In this document: piece by piece, positions 14,694 to 22,468 of the stretch
Numbering within the stretch: the first letter of the stretch is position 1
Layout of the letters: the number at the start of each line of letters is the position of its first letter
DNA from: Anaerolineales bacterium
GTDB lineage: Bacteria > Chloroflexota > Anaerolineae > Anaerolineales > Villigracilaceae
Reading direction: 5' to 3'
Assembly: GCA_030834895.1 (NCBI GenBank)
Contig: JAUQXA010000018.1
Span: 124,001-188,000, forward strand
Length of the DNA: 64,000 bases
Program-made: the position numbers and the translations under genes
Notes under the pieces: model-generated
What the model saw: only the letters and a program-made list of their open reading frames with translations
The model's database searches: none
Told to the model about the DNA's origin: nothing

Positions 14694-16001
14694 ATGAAAC
14701 TGATTCGCATTACCTTATTGACTCTCTTGCTCGCGTTGGGATTTTCTTCCCTGGCGCGCGCGCAAAGCGACGAACCCCTGGCGATTATTCTGACCGCCGA
14801 AGGACCGATCATGCCGCCGATGCTGGAATATTTCCAGCGCGGAATCGAAACCGCCGAACAGAGAAACGCTGAATTGCTTATCATCGAGTTGAACACCCCC
14901 GGCGGAAGCGTGGACACGATGCTGGACATCATCCAGAATATTCGCTCCAGCAAGGTGCCAGTGGTGGTCTACGTTGCGCCGAAGAACGCCATTGCGGGTA
15001 GCGCGGGCGCATTGATCACGATGGCGGGACACGCTTCGGCGATGGCGCCGGACACGGTCATCGGCGCGGCAAGCCCGATTCAAAGTTCTGGTGAGAATAT
15101 CCAATCCACGCTGGAAAGCAAGGTCAAGGAGACGCTGAAAGCCAAAGCGCGCTCGCTGGTGGAGGATCGTGGCGAAGAAGCTGTGAAACTCGCCGAAGCG
15201 ATGATCGATGACGCAACAGCCGTCACCGCGAAAGAGGCGCTCGAAGCCAAACTGATCGACTTCATCGCTGACGACACCGAAGACCTGCTGCAATCGCTCG
15301 ACGGCTTCAAGGTCAAAATGGAGAATGGCGAACGGACGCTGAATACAGAAAATATCCGCACTGAAAACCTGGAGATCAGTTTCATCGAACAACTGCTGTT
15401 GCTGCTCACCGACCCGAACATCGCCTTTCTTTTGCTTGCCATCGGCGTACAGGCAATTCTGATCGAGATTTCCAGTCCTGGCGGATGGGTCGCAGGCTTT
15501 ATCGGTGCGGTCTGCCTGACTTTGGCAATCTATGGCATGGGCGTGCTGACCGTCAACTGGTTTGGGCTTATCTTCCTGCTGATTGCCTTCGTGCTGTTCA
15601 TCCTCGACATCAAAGCGCCCACACACGGCGCATTGACGACAGCGGGCGTGGCTTCGTTCATCGTTGGCGCGCTGGTGTTGTTCAATTCGCCGAGCACCCC
15701 GCAGTTCCAGCGTGTTTCGGTTCCGCTGGTAATTGGCATGGGAATCTTCCTCGGACTGGTCTTCTTCGGCATTCTGCTGATCGCCCTGCGCGCCCAGCAT
15801 CGTCCGGTCTGGACTGGAAGCGAGTCCATGGTCGGGAAGACAGGGACAGTTCGAACGTTCGACAGGGATTCCGGTCAGGTTCAGTTGGGAAGCGAACTGT
15901 GGAGCGCGGAAAAGTCTCCTGAATCGGAACCAATCGGTAAGGGTGACCATATTGAAGTTGTCGAAGTACGCGGATTGAGATTGATTGTGAAGAAAAAATA
16001 A
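14694..16001 (+). CDS. NfeD-type membrane serine protease (ClpP class)
   Basis: A 435-residue protein with a signal peptide, an extracytoplasmic ClpP-like protease domain, four membrane helices and a cytoplasmic OB-fold NfeD domain. Protease features are ELNTPGGSVD (66-74) for the oxyanion region and the nucleophile Ser103 in AGSAGALITMAGH. Lys143 or Lys145 is the likely general base by comparison with the archaeal 1510-N Ser-Lys dyad. The C-terminal OB fold spans MVGKTGTVRTFD to VVEVRGLRLIV. Partner genes such as slipin/stomatin often lie next to nfeD but are not here. The stop codon directly touches a palindromic repeat. Confidence 0.88.
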   Translation: MKLIRITLLTLLLALGFSSLARAQSDEPLAIILTAEGPIMPPMLEYFQRGIETAEQRNAELLIIELNTPGGSVDTMLDIIQNIRSSKVPVVVYVAPKNAIAGSAGALITMAGHASAMAPDTVIGAASPIQSSGENIQSTLESKVKETLKAKARSLVEDRGEEAVKLAEAMIDDATAVTAKEALEAKLIDFIADDTEDLLQSLDGFKVKMENGERTLNTENIRTENLEISFIEQLLLLLTDPNIAFLLLAIGVQAILIEISSPGGWVAGFIGAVCLTLAIYGMGVLTVNWFGLIFLLIAFVLFILDIKAPTHGALTTAGVASFIVGALVLFNSPSTPQFQRVSVPLVIGMGIFLGLVFFGILLIALRAQHRPVWTGSESMVGKTGTVRTFDRDSGQVQLGSELWSAEKSPESEPIGKGDHIEVVEVRGLRLIVKKK

Positions 16002-16050
16002 TGTCATTGCAAGGAGATTGCTTCGGGCAAAGAACGCCCTCGCAATGACA
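16002..16050 (+). repeat. TGTCATTGC palindromic repeat, short form
   Basis: The element begins with TGTCATTGC and ends with GCAATGACA, and includes GATTGCTTCGGGCAAAGAACGCCCTCG. It directly follows the NfeD stop codon. A longer copy with the same ends lies at 59158-59253. Confidence 0.75.
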
Positions 16051-16070
16051 TAATCAACAAAAGGAATCCC

Positions 16071-17009
16071 ATGCCTGTCACCCCCACGAGAGACAGAGTC
16101 TCCACTCAAACAGAACAACGCCCACTGCGCCGCCCGGATTGGATCAAAGTCCGCGCACCTTCGGGCAAGACCTTTGAAGACCTGCAAACATTGATGCGCT
16201 CGAAAGAACTGCACACGGTCTGCGAAGAGGCGATGTGCCCGAACCTCGGCGAATGCTGGGGCAGTGGAACCGCCACCTTCCTGATGCTGGGCGACGTGTG
16301 TACCCGCACCTGTGCCTTCTGCGACATCAAACACGGCAAGCCCGCTTTATTGGATTGGGGCGAAGCCGAACGCGTGGCGCAGGCAGTCAAATCGATGAAC
16401 CTGAAACACGCGGTCATCACCTCCGTCAACCGCGATGAGCGGCGGGACGGCGGCGCGCCGATCTTTGCGATGGTCATCCGCCGCATCCGCGAGCTGTTGC
16501 CGGGCTGCTCCATCGAAGTGCTGATTCCCGATTTCAAGGGCAGCATCGAAGCCTTGAAGATCGTAATGGATGCCCGCCCCGAAATTCTGAACCACAACGT
16601 CGAGACTGTGCCGCGGTTGTTCAAGACCGTCCAACCGCAGGACAACTACGAATGGGCGGCGGCGACCTTATCCAACGCCAAAAAACTCGACCCCGATGTG
16701 CTGACCAAATCGGGAATCATGGTCGGTTTGGGAGAGACAATGGATGAGGTCAAGCAGGTGATGCGCGACCAGCGCAGTTGGGGTGTGGACATACTGACCA
16801 TCGGTCAATACCTCCAGCCGAGCAAGAAGCACTTCGCCATGCAACGGTATTACACGATGGAAGAGTTCGCTGAATTACGCGACTTCGGCAAGGAGATCGG
16901 CTTCAAGTGGGTCGAGTCCAATCCGCTGGTGAGGTCGTCGTATCACGCGGCAGAGCAGGTGCGGGCTTTGAGCGTGGTGCATCGGAAGTTATATGGGGAG
17001 AGGCAGTAA
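16071..17009 (+). CDS. lipA: Lipoyl synthase
   Basis: A 312-residue radical SAM enzyme that inserts two sulfur atoms into protein-bound octanoate. The auxiliary cluster motif C-x4-C-x5-C is Cys51, Cys56, Cys62 and the radical SAM motif C-x3-C-x2-C is Cys77, Cys81, Cys84. The segments [33 protein letters not shown] and the C-terminal VRSSYHA (R-S-S-Y) are all conserved. The ATG has AAGGA upstream. No lipB is adjacent. Identification is secure. Confidence 0.97.
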   Translation: MPVTPTRDRVSTQTEQRPLRRPDWIKVRAPSGKTFEDLQTLMRSKELHTVCEEAMCPNLGECWGSGTATFLMLGDVCTRTCAFCDIKHGKPALLDWGEAERVAQAVKSMNLKHAVITSVNRDERRDGGAPIFAMVIRRIRELLPGCSIEVLIPDFKGSIEALKIVMDARPEILNHNVETVPRLFKTVQPQDNYEWAAATLSNAKKLDPDVLTKSGIMVGLGETMDEVKQVMRDQRSWGVDILTIGQYLQPSKKHFAMQRYYTMEEFAELRDFGKEIGFKWVESNPLVRSSYHAAEQVRALSVVHRKLYGERQ

Positions 17010-17022
17010 ATAGTGACCAGTA

Positions 17023-17055
17023 AAGTCCTTCAGCTAGATTGGCTGGGGGGCTTTT
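17023..17055 (+). terminator. Terminator after lipA
   Basis: AAGTCCTTCAGC pairs with GCTGGGGGGCTT (with G-T pairs) and is followed by TTTTTG. Confidence 0.75.
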
Positions 17056-17093
17056 TGTTGAATTGGTATTTGAGAATATCCCATTCATGGACG

Positions 17094-17290
17094 GCAGTTG
17101 TATAATTGACTCAAACCCTCCCCAGCGCGGACATCCCATGCCCGACGCCCCCCAACGCCGCCTCAAAGTCTTCCCTTCGACAAGCTCAGGGCACCGCCTC
17201 TGCCATATCATGCCCGCAGGGTACGCCCACCCTGGCGCGGACGCGGAGCGGTCCGCGCCTTGTATGCCCGCCTGAAATCCGATGGCATGA
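17094..17290 (+). pseudogene. Decayed 5' end of a TIR-domain gene
   Basis: The promoter and first part of the TIR gene at 18500 are repeated here in broken form. Shared pieces are AGTTGTATAATTG, CCCAGCG/GGGACATCCCAT, CGCC-CCTCAAAGTCTT, CGCCCACCCTG-CGCGGAC and CGCGCCTTGTATGCCCGCCT followed by GATGGC. Two insertions interrupt the copy, one of them CTTCGACAAGCTCAGGG, a palindromic-repeat type sequence. The reading frame is lost and the copy stops where TIR residue 35 would be. Residual translation reads GYAHPGADA, matching CHAHPDADK. It is either a duplicated fragment or the start of a deleted neighbour. Confidence 0.85.
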
Positions 17291-17312
17291 ACAACAGAGG
17301 TTCGCGCAAAAT

Positions 17313-17345
17313 AAAATTCCGAAGTCAGTGACCTCGGAATTTTTT
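17313..17345. terminator. Bidirectional terminator
   Basis: AAAATTCCGA-agtcagtgacc-TCGGAATTTT with inner GTCA/TGAC pairs, then TTTT. It ends the minus-strand three-gene operon whose last stop is at 17347. Confidence 0.85.
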
Positions 17346-17346
17346 G

Positions 17347-17604
17347 TCATTGCGCGGCATTTTGTAATTCCTCGCGCACCACCCTGCGCAAGATGACTTC
17401 GATCGGTTCCTGCTGGTGTGTGATATATTCCCGCAGCGCGTTATTAATCAGGGTTTGATAATTCCCTCCACCCGCAGCATCCACCTGGCTTCGGAACCAT
17501 TCCAAAATGTCATCATCGATGCGGATTGTGATGCGGGTCTTTCCCTTTGGAGCAGGGCGGACTGCGCCGCGTTTTCCTTTGCTAAAACCGTATTCACTCT
17601 TCAT
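17347..17604 (-). CDS. BrnA/CopG-like ribbon-helix-helix protein
   Basis: An 85-residue basic protein. The centre reads KTRITIRIDDDILEWFRSQV, then GGGNYQTLINNALREYI, the beta-strand and two helices of BrnA-type antitoxins, which are ribbon-helix-helix DNA-binding proteins. BrnA usually pairs with a BrnT RNase, which is absent. Here the gene overlaps the HEPN gene by 11 bases as the last gene of the operon. It may be the operon's autoregulator or a second antitoxin. The C-terminal EVILRRVVREEL helix is an extension. Confidence 0.82.
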   Translation of the reverse strand: MKSEYGFSKGKRGAVRPAPKGKTRITIRIDDDILEWFRSQVDAAGGGNYQTLINNALREYITHQQEPIEVILRRVVREELQNAAQ

Positions 17605-17989
17605 CGGTTGAACTTTCCAGGTACTCCTGCGCGGCTTCCAAAAATTCCCGAGCCTGATTGATCATGTTCGCGGCAATATCTTCTTCGATTCCTGTGTCAA
17701 CTCCATAATCCCCCGAAATGCGTTTATCGAATCCATCCCGAAGCCAGCGATGATATTTGGGATCAAGCGCCTTTGTCTTCGCAAAGTTCTTTCCATACGC
17801 GGCGATAACCTGACCATGCTGGTTGAGTTTTAGGTCGAATTCGTTGTACAGCAAAGCCTCGGCGACATAGAACATGGAATAATAAGCCCGTCCAACCGCG
17901 ATCTCCGCCTTGTCTATATTCAACAATGCCTCCGCCGCTTCGATGGCATCCAGCGCCTTACTCAACAACTTGCTGGAATAATCCTTCAT
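17594..17989 (-). CDS. HEPN-domain protein, likely toxin of an MNT/HEPN pair
   Basis: A 131-residue all-helical protein of the COG1895/HEPN type. Key segments are KALDAIEAAEALL, VGRAYYSMFYVAEALLY (the R-x-Y-Y-x-M-F helix) and LNQHGQVIAAYGKNFAKT, and the family end R-I-S-G-D-Y-G-V. A clear R-x4-6-H RNase motif is not obvious, so this HEPN may act differently from HepT RNases. Its start overlaps the MNT stop (ATGA) and its end overlaps the BrnA-like gene. Nucleotidyltransferase partners of this kind add AMP to HEPN tyrosines; such tyrosines are present near the helix end. Confidence 0.85.
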   Translation of the reverse strand: MKDYSSKLLSKALDAIEAAEALLNIDKAEIAVGRAYYSMFYVAEALLYNEFDLKLNQHGQVIAAYGKNFAKTKALDPKYHRWLRDGFDKRISGDYGVDTGIEEDIAANMINQAREFLEAAQEYLESSTDEE

Positions 17990-18324
17990 GCGGATACTCC
18001 CTCCCTGTGAATGTTATAAATCAACGGTCTTTCGTCGCTGGCGGTTTTCCACTGCAATTCCTTGACGAAAATACAACTGACAGTAACGTCATATTCCAGC
18101 GAGACATCGCTTGCCAGTTTGCTGATCTTTTTTTGTTCATTCCAGTAGTTCTTGTAATTGGAGAGCAAAATCATCACATCCACATCCGAGCCTGGACGAT
18201 AATCTCCGCGCGCGTATGACCCGTAAAGGTAGACGCCTTTCAGCCTATCCCCATAAATGACGACAAGCCCTTCCTTCAACTCCTTCATCAGCTTCCTGAT
18301 TTTCAGCGGAATTTTTCGGTTCAT
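17986..18324 (-). CDS. Minimal nucleotidyltransferase (MNT), likely antitoxin
   Basis: A 112-residue protein with the pol-beta nucleotidyltransferase signature YLYGSYARGDYRPGSDVDVMI: Gly35-Ser36 bind the triphosphate and Asp48 and Asp50 bind metal. The third carboxylate is probably the Asp of SLEYDVTVSCIFV. In MntA-HepT systems this enzyme silences the HEPN partner by AMPylation. It is the first gene of the operon. A TAAAAT box ends six bases before the ATG, and there is no well-placed Shine-Dalgarno, so a leaderless start is possible. Confidence 0.88.
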   Translation of the reverse strand: MNRKIPLKIRKLMKELKEGLVVIYGDRLKGVYLYGSYARGDYRPGSDVDVMILLSNYKNYWNEQKKISKLASDVSLEYDVTVSCIFVKELQWKTASDERPLIYNIHREGVSA

Positions 18325-18352
18325 ACGGTTATTTTACTCCATCTCCTTGCCT

Positions 18353-18427
18353 CGCTGAATCGCTGCCCGCTGAATCCTCGCTGAATCAATGACTCGTTGA
18401 ATCTCCGAATCGCTGACCCGTTGAATC
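18353..18427 (+). repeat. Cluster of CGCTGAATC repeats between the MNT operon and the TIR gene
   Basis: CGCTGAATC or CGTTGAATC occurs at 18353, 18368, 18379, 18395 and 18419, with further partial copies (CGAATCGCTG). It fills the divergent promoter region, just before the TIR gene -10 box at 18439-18444. Function unknown; regulator binding or slippage are both possible. Confidence 0.6.
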
Positions 18428-18438
18428 CCCACCAGTTG

Positions 18439-18444
18439 TATAAT
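18439..18444 (+). promoter_or_regulatory. -10 box of the TIR gene
   Basis: TATAAT within AGTTGTATAATTG. Transcription should begin near 18451, after the GTG at 18446, which supports the ATG at 18500 as the start. The same box is preserved in the decayed copy at 17101-17106. Confidence 0.6.
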
Positions 18445-18499
18445 TGTGAAAAATCTCCCCAGCGGGGACATCCCATCCGTTCCCGTCCGTGAATCCGTT

Positions 18500-19612
18500 A
18501 TGAAGTCCGTTGACAACCGCCCCCTCAAAGTCTTTCTCTGCCACGCCCACCCTGACGCGGACAAAGTTCGCGCCTTGTATGCCCGCCTTAAAGCCGATGG
18601 CGTGGACGCGTGGCTGGACAAAGAAAATATCATCCCAGGTCAGGACTGGGAAATGGAAATCCGCGATGCTGTGCGCGAAAGCGACATTGTGGTGGTCTGT
18701 CTTTCCAAACAGTTTAGCCAAAAGGGATATCGCCAAAAAGAAGTGCGGATTGTGTTGGACGAGGCAAGCAAGCAGCCACCAGGTGAAATTTTTATTATCC
18801 CCGCACGACTGGAAGAGTGTGATTATCCCGAAAGCCTGAAACATCTGCATGGCGTGGACTTGTTTGAAGAACGCGGCTATGAATATTTGATGCGTGCCCT
18901 CCGCCTGCGGGCGGACAAGATTGGCGCGGTCTTGCAATCAAAAAAAGGCTGGTTGGGCGGCTTGACCTCACCAACCAAGAAACCCGATACGCAAAAGCCT
19001 AAGCCTGTTGTTAAACCGCTACCCAAACCAAAACCAGAAGAACCCAAGCCTGTTATTACCCAAAGACCGCCGCGAAAATGGAATACTCAAATGATTGCGG
19101 CGATTGCTGGCGTAGTTGTTATTTTTGCCGCAATATTCGGTTTGCCATGGCGTCAATGGCTTTCCTCTTCTCCAACAACGACAAGCACAGTCACATCTAT
19201 TATCGAAACTTCAACCGCGACGAAGATACCTACAGCAATTGCTACAGTCACCAGCATAGTCCCAACGACATTCACTTCAACTATCACACCTACTGTACCG
19301 ACTTTAACCTTTACTTTCACTCCCGATCCATGGTTGACCTCAGGTAAAATCAACAACAGTGAAGGTGGAGGCGCAAACCTGCGTCAGAGTCCCAATGGAA
19401 AATATTTAATGACGCTGGACAACGGAACAATTGTAGAAATTTATCCTGACTTCAAACAGGTGAACGGCATAGCGTGGCTGCGTGTCGCCTTCAACCGCGA
19501 CGGACGGCGTGTGGAAGGCTGGCTATTGGAATCGGTGGTGAGTTATTCCACTCCCGTACCGAACTTTGAGCCACTTGCAACCTCGACAACAGGGATCACA
19601 CCCGCACCATAA
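18500..19612 (+). CDS. Membrane TIR protein with outer SH3-like domain
   Basis: The start at 18500 (MKSVDNRPLK) is downstream of the inferred transcript start and gives 370 residues. Residues 8-135 are a TIR_2 domain: VFLCHAHPDADKV, DAWLDKENIIPGQDW and the helix GYRQKEVRIVL, where Glu81 aligns with the catalytic Glu of NAD-cleaving TIR domains such as SARM1. A Lys/Pro linker (160-193), one membrane helix (about 198-214), a Thr/Ser-rich stalk and an SH3b-like domain (about 285-350, GANLRQSPNGKYL to VEGWLLESVV) follow. The order implies TIR inside and SH3 outside. SH3b domains often bind peptidoglycan. A damaged copy of the 5' end lies 1.4 kb upstream. Confidence 0.88.
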   Translation: MKSVDNRPLKVFLCHAHPDADKVRALYARLKADGVDAWLDKENIIPGQDWEMEIRDAVRESDIVVVCLSKQFSQKGYRQKEVRIVLDEASKQPPGEIFIIPARLEECDYPESLKHLHGVDLFEERGYEYLMRALRLRADKIGAVLQSKKGWLGGLTSPTKKPDTQKPKPVVKPLPKPKPEEPKPVITQRPPRKWNTQMIAAIAGVVVIFAAIFGLPWRQWLSSSPTTTSTVTSIIETSTATKIPTAIATVTSIVPTTFTSTITPTVPTLTFTFTPDPWLTSGKINNSEGGGANLRQSPNGKYLMTLDNGTIVEIYPDFKQVNGIAWLRVAFNRDGRRVEGWLLESVVSYSTPVPNFEPLATSTTGITPAP

Positions 19613-19761
19613 TTATGTCATCCTGAGATAAACTGCAGTTTCTTGCATTTGGAGTTGTACATTCGAAGGGCGGGACAAAGGCGGAAACCCAAATCCCCTC
19701 GAAACAAAACCATCGTCCACGGTCTACCGTCCACCATTCCCCCCAGAGTACAATAGGAGAC
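19613..19761. other. Intergenic region before the PBP gene
   Basis: This 149-base region holds repeat-like phrases (CCACGGTCTACCGTCCACC) and a probable TACAAT box right before AGGAGACATG. No gene is seen. Confidence 0.5.
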
Positions 19762-22308
19762 ATGCAAAAATACCTTTCCATCCTCCGTGCCCGCCGAGAG
19801 CGGCGACTTGACAAGCAACGAAAATCTTCGGGTCGCGCGCGCGGCGCATTGCTTGGTTTTGGGATGGTCTTTTCGCTCGTCCTCGCCGCGCTGATTTTGC
19901 TGGGAGCGTTCGCCTACGCCGACGTCACCCGCGACCTGCCCTCGGTGGAAATCCTGCCGCGACTGCTCAACCCGCCCGACGGACTACTCCTCCAGCCCAC
20001 GCGCATCTATGACCGTACGGGACTTCATCCGCTGTTCAGCTTCTCATCCGCGCCCGACGCGTCCCGCCGCTACATCCCCATCAACGAACAAAACCCACAG
20101 CACATCCCGACCAGCCTGGTCAACGCCGTGCTTGCCGTTGCCGACCCGCGCTTTTGGTCACACTCGGGTTATACCCTTCAAAAGCTCGACGACCCCAACG
20201 CGCACCCGACCATCGCGCAAAAACTCGTCAGCGACTTGATTCTTTACGACGAAGAGCCGTCCCTGCGACGCGCCGTCCGCGAGCGGATTCTTGCCGCGCA
20301 AATCACCGCCCAGTTCGGTCGCGGACAAATCATCGAGTGGTATCTCAATAGCACACATTTCGGCAGGTACGCCTTTGGCGCCGACGCCGCCGCCCAGCTT
20401 TATTTCGGCAAACCCGCCGACCAGCTCACGCCCGCCGAGTCCGCAATTTTGGCGGCAGCCAGCGAGACGCCCGCCCTCAATCCGCTGGATGCTCCGCAGG
20501 TGGCGACCCAGCGCGGGCGCGAAGTTCTCCACATGATGAACCGATTCAAACTGCTGAGCAACGAAGCGCTGGACTTGGCTCTCGCTGAAACTCCCGAACT
20601 TCGTGCTGAGCGAAGTCGAAGCACGGATACTTCAGCCAGCACTTCGACTTCGCTCAGTGCGGATACTGCTTTCATCAACCTTGTCCTCGCCCAAGCCGAG
20701 ACTCAAATCCCGCGTGACCGAATCGAGCGCGGCGGATTGAACGTCATCAGCACGCTGGATTTCGACTTGCAGACTCAAGCCGCCTGCGCAACCGAAGTCT
20801 ATGCCGCGCGGATGGCGGGTCTGCCCGAACCCAAAGCAGATTGCCCCTCGGCGCGTCTACTGCCTTCGCTGCCACCCGCCGTCACCCTGGCTGATTCGTC
20901 CGCCAGTGCGTTGATCCTCGACCCGAAAACGGGACAGGTGCTGGCTCTGGTCGGCGAGACAGTTCAAGGCGTGGAAACGCCTCTCGTAACCGCGCACCAG
21001 CCTGGGTCGAGTCTCGACGCCTTTGTCTATCTGACAGGATTCACACGAGGCTTGAGTCCCGCCTCCTTAACTTGGGACATCCCAAACGAGTCGAACATCC
21101 AAAACTTTGACGGAGAATTTCACGGCGCGCTTCGTCTGCGGACGGCGCTGGCGAACGATTATCAGGTTCCCGTCGAGACGTTGAAGGGGCAGATGGGAAT
21201 CGAAAACGTGACCAACATCGAGTCGTCGTTTGGGATTGCTTCAGGTTCCGATGTGACCATGCTGAAACTCGCGGGCGCGTACGGCGTGTTTGGCACGCAG
21301 GGCGTGTACTTCGGGCAAAACGTCGGCGACGACTTTGTGCCTGCCTCTGTGCTGAAAATCGAAACCGCCGACCACGCCTCTCTCCTCGACTGGACTCTGC
21401 CGCAAGCCAAGCCCGTGCTGACTCCCGCGCTGGCGTACCTGATGACGAATGTGTTGAGCGACGAGTCGACCCGAAGCAAATCTGTCCCACTTGAAATCGG
21501 ACGACCCGCTGGCGTGAAAGTCGGTCAAACGACGGACGGACGCGACGCTTGGGTGGTTGGCTTCACGCCGTCGCATGTGGTCGTGACTTGGACGGGTGTT
21601 CACTCCCCCCTTGATGGGGGGCAGGGGGGTGTCACCCCACGTTTTCCCGCCGTCTTATGGAACGCGCTGATTCAAACCGCCTCCGCCAACCTTCCCGCCG
21701 ACGGCTGGACAGCTCCGCAAGGTGTCTCGACCGTCACAGTCTGCGACCCGTCGGGGATGTTGCCCACGCGCGAATGCCCGAACCTGGTCAACGAAGTTTT
21801 TCTCAACGGCAGCGAACCCGTCCAAGCCGACAACCTCTTCCGCGAGTTCGACATCAACCGCGAGACGGGTCTACTTGCAACCGTGTTCACCCCGCCAGAA
21901 CTCATCGAAAAACGGATTTACATGATCGTCCCCGAGTCCGCCCGCGATTGGGCGTTGAGCAAAGGCGTGGACATCCCGCCCACCAACTACGACGCCATCC
22001 AACCGCCGCCCGTCAAACCGACGGCGAACATCACCTCCCCCGAACTGTTCGCGGAAGTCAACGGCAAAGTACAAATCTTGGGCACGGCTTCAGGAGAAAA
22101 CTTTAGTTATTATCGTGTGCAAGTCGGAAAAGGACTCAACCCGCAAACCTGGACTCAACTCGGCAGTGACGTCATCACCCCCGTGGAAAACGGTCAACTC
22201 GCGGAATGGGATACGACTGGTCTCAGCGGGCTGTATGCTGTGCAATTACAGGTGGTCAGGTCAGATCAAGTGGTGGATACGGCAGTGATTCAAGTCACAG
22301 TGAAATAA
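19762..22308 (+). CDS. Class A penicillin-binding protein homologue with degenerate active sites
   Basis: An 848-residue protein with a basic N terminus, one membrane anchor (32-52), a GT51 glycosyltransferase-like domain (about 100-260), a transpeptidase-like domain (about 375-650) and a C-terminal beta domain. The ATG has AGGAG upstream. The fold is recognisable (EWYLNSTHFGRYAFGADAAAQLYFGK) but active-site motifs are changed. The catalytic ED of E-D-x-x-F is Ala127-Asp128. The S-x-x-K motif reads Ser416-Ser-Leu-Asp419, S-x-N reads Asp466-Tyr-Gln468, and K-T-G-T reads VGQT (587-590). Residues 281-302 and 614-626 are encoded by repeat sequences. It may be a scaffold in wall assembly or a dying gene; length and frame are intact. 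Confidence 0.85.
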   Translation: MQKYLSILRARRERRLDKQRKSSGRARGALLGFGMVFSLVLAALILLGAFAYADVTRDLPSVEILPRLLNPPDGLLLQPTRIYDRTGLHPLFSFSSAPDASRRYIPINEQNPQHIPTSLVNAVLAVADPRFWSHSGYTLQKLDDPNAHPTIAQKLVSDLILYDEEPSLRRAVRERILAAQITAQFGRGQIIEWYLNSTHFGRYAFGADAAAQLYFGKPADQLTPAESAILAAASETPALNPLDAPQVATQRGREVLHMMNRFKLLSNEALDLALAETPELRAERSRSTDTSASTSTSLSADTAFINLVLAQAETQIPRDRIERGGLNVISTLDFDLQTQAACATEVYAARMAGLPEPKADCPSARLLPSLPPAVTLADSSASALILDPKTGQVLALVGETVQGVETPLVTAHQPGSSLDAFVYLTGFTRGLSPASLTWDIPNESNIQNFDGEFHGALRLRTALANDYQVPVETLKGQMGIENVTNIESSFGIASGSDVTMLKLAGAYGVFGTQGVYFGQNVGDDFVPASVLKIETADHASLLDWTLPQAKPVLTPALAYLMTNVLSDESTRSKSVPLEIGRPAGVKVGQTTDGRDAWVVGFTPSHVVVTWTGVHSPLDGGQGGVTPRFPAVLWNALIQTASANLPADGWTAPQGVSTVTVCDPSGMLPTRECPNLVNEVFLNGSEPVQADNLFREFDINRETGLLATVFTPPELIEKRIYMIVPESARDWALSKGVDIPPTNYDAIQPPPVKPTANITSPELFAEVNGKVQILGTASGENFSYYRVQVGKGLNPQTWTQLGSDVITPVENGQLAEWDTTGLSGLYAVQLQVVRSDQVVDTAVIQVTVK

Positions 22309-22411
22309 CTGATGTTATGTACCCAACCGTGATTCCCTGAGCGATAGCGAAGGGTCTCTGAGATAATTGTAGAGGTTCTTCGCTCCGCTCAGAACGACAC
22401 TGCGTAACCTC
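22309..22411 (+). repeat. Palindromic element, short variant of the ACTGATGTTACG family
   Basis: It begins at the PBP stop codon with CTGATGTTATGTAC and carries the inner arms CCCTGAGCGATAGCGAAGGG and TTCGCTCCGCTCAGAACGAC, ending with CACTGCGTAACCTCACTG. It lacks the 65-base core found in the copies at 54.4 and 56.4 kb. Confidence 0.72.
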
Positions 22412-22424
22412 ACTGAAATAAATC

Positions 22425-22461
22425 AAAAAACTCCGAGGAAATAAAGACCTCGGAGTTTTTT
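22425..22461. terminator. Bidirectional terminator between PBP gene and rnz
   Basis: AAAAAACTCCGAGG and CCTCGGAGTTTTTT pair over 14 bp with a 9-nt loop and give T tracts in both directions. Confidence 0.92.
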
Positions 22462-22468
22462 GATGAGA

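Noticed and set aside
14715-16334. A 539-codon open frame on the minus strand opposite the NfeD gene
   Set aside because: The plus strand encodes a complete NfeD protease with signal peptide and catalytic Ser; the minus frame has low-complexity His/Gln/Arg composition typical of an antisense shadow in GC-rich DNA and no family match.
17594-18324. Possible frameshift joining the HEPN and MNT genes
   Set aside because: The overlap is the normal ATGA coupling seen in MNT/HEPN pairs and each product is complete.
18353-18427. CRISPR array
   Set aside because: Repeat units are 9 bases with irregular spacing and no unique spacers of constant size; no cas1/cas2 genes are present.
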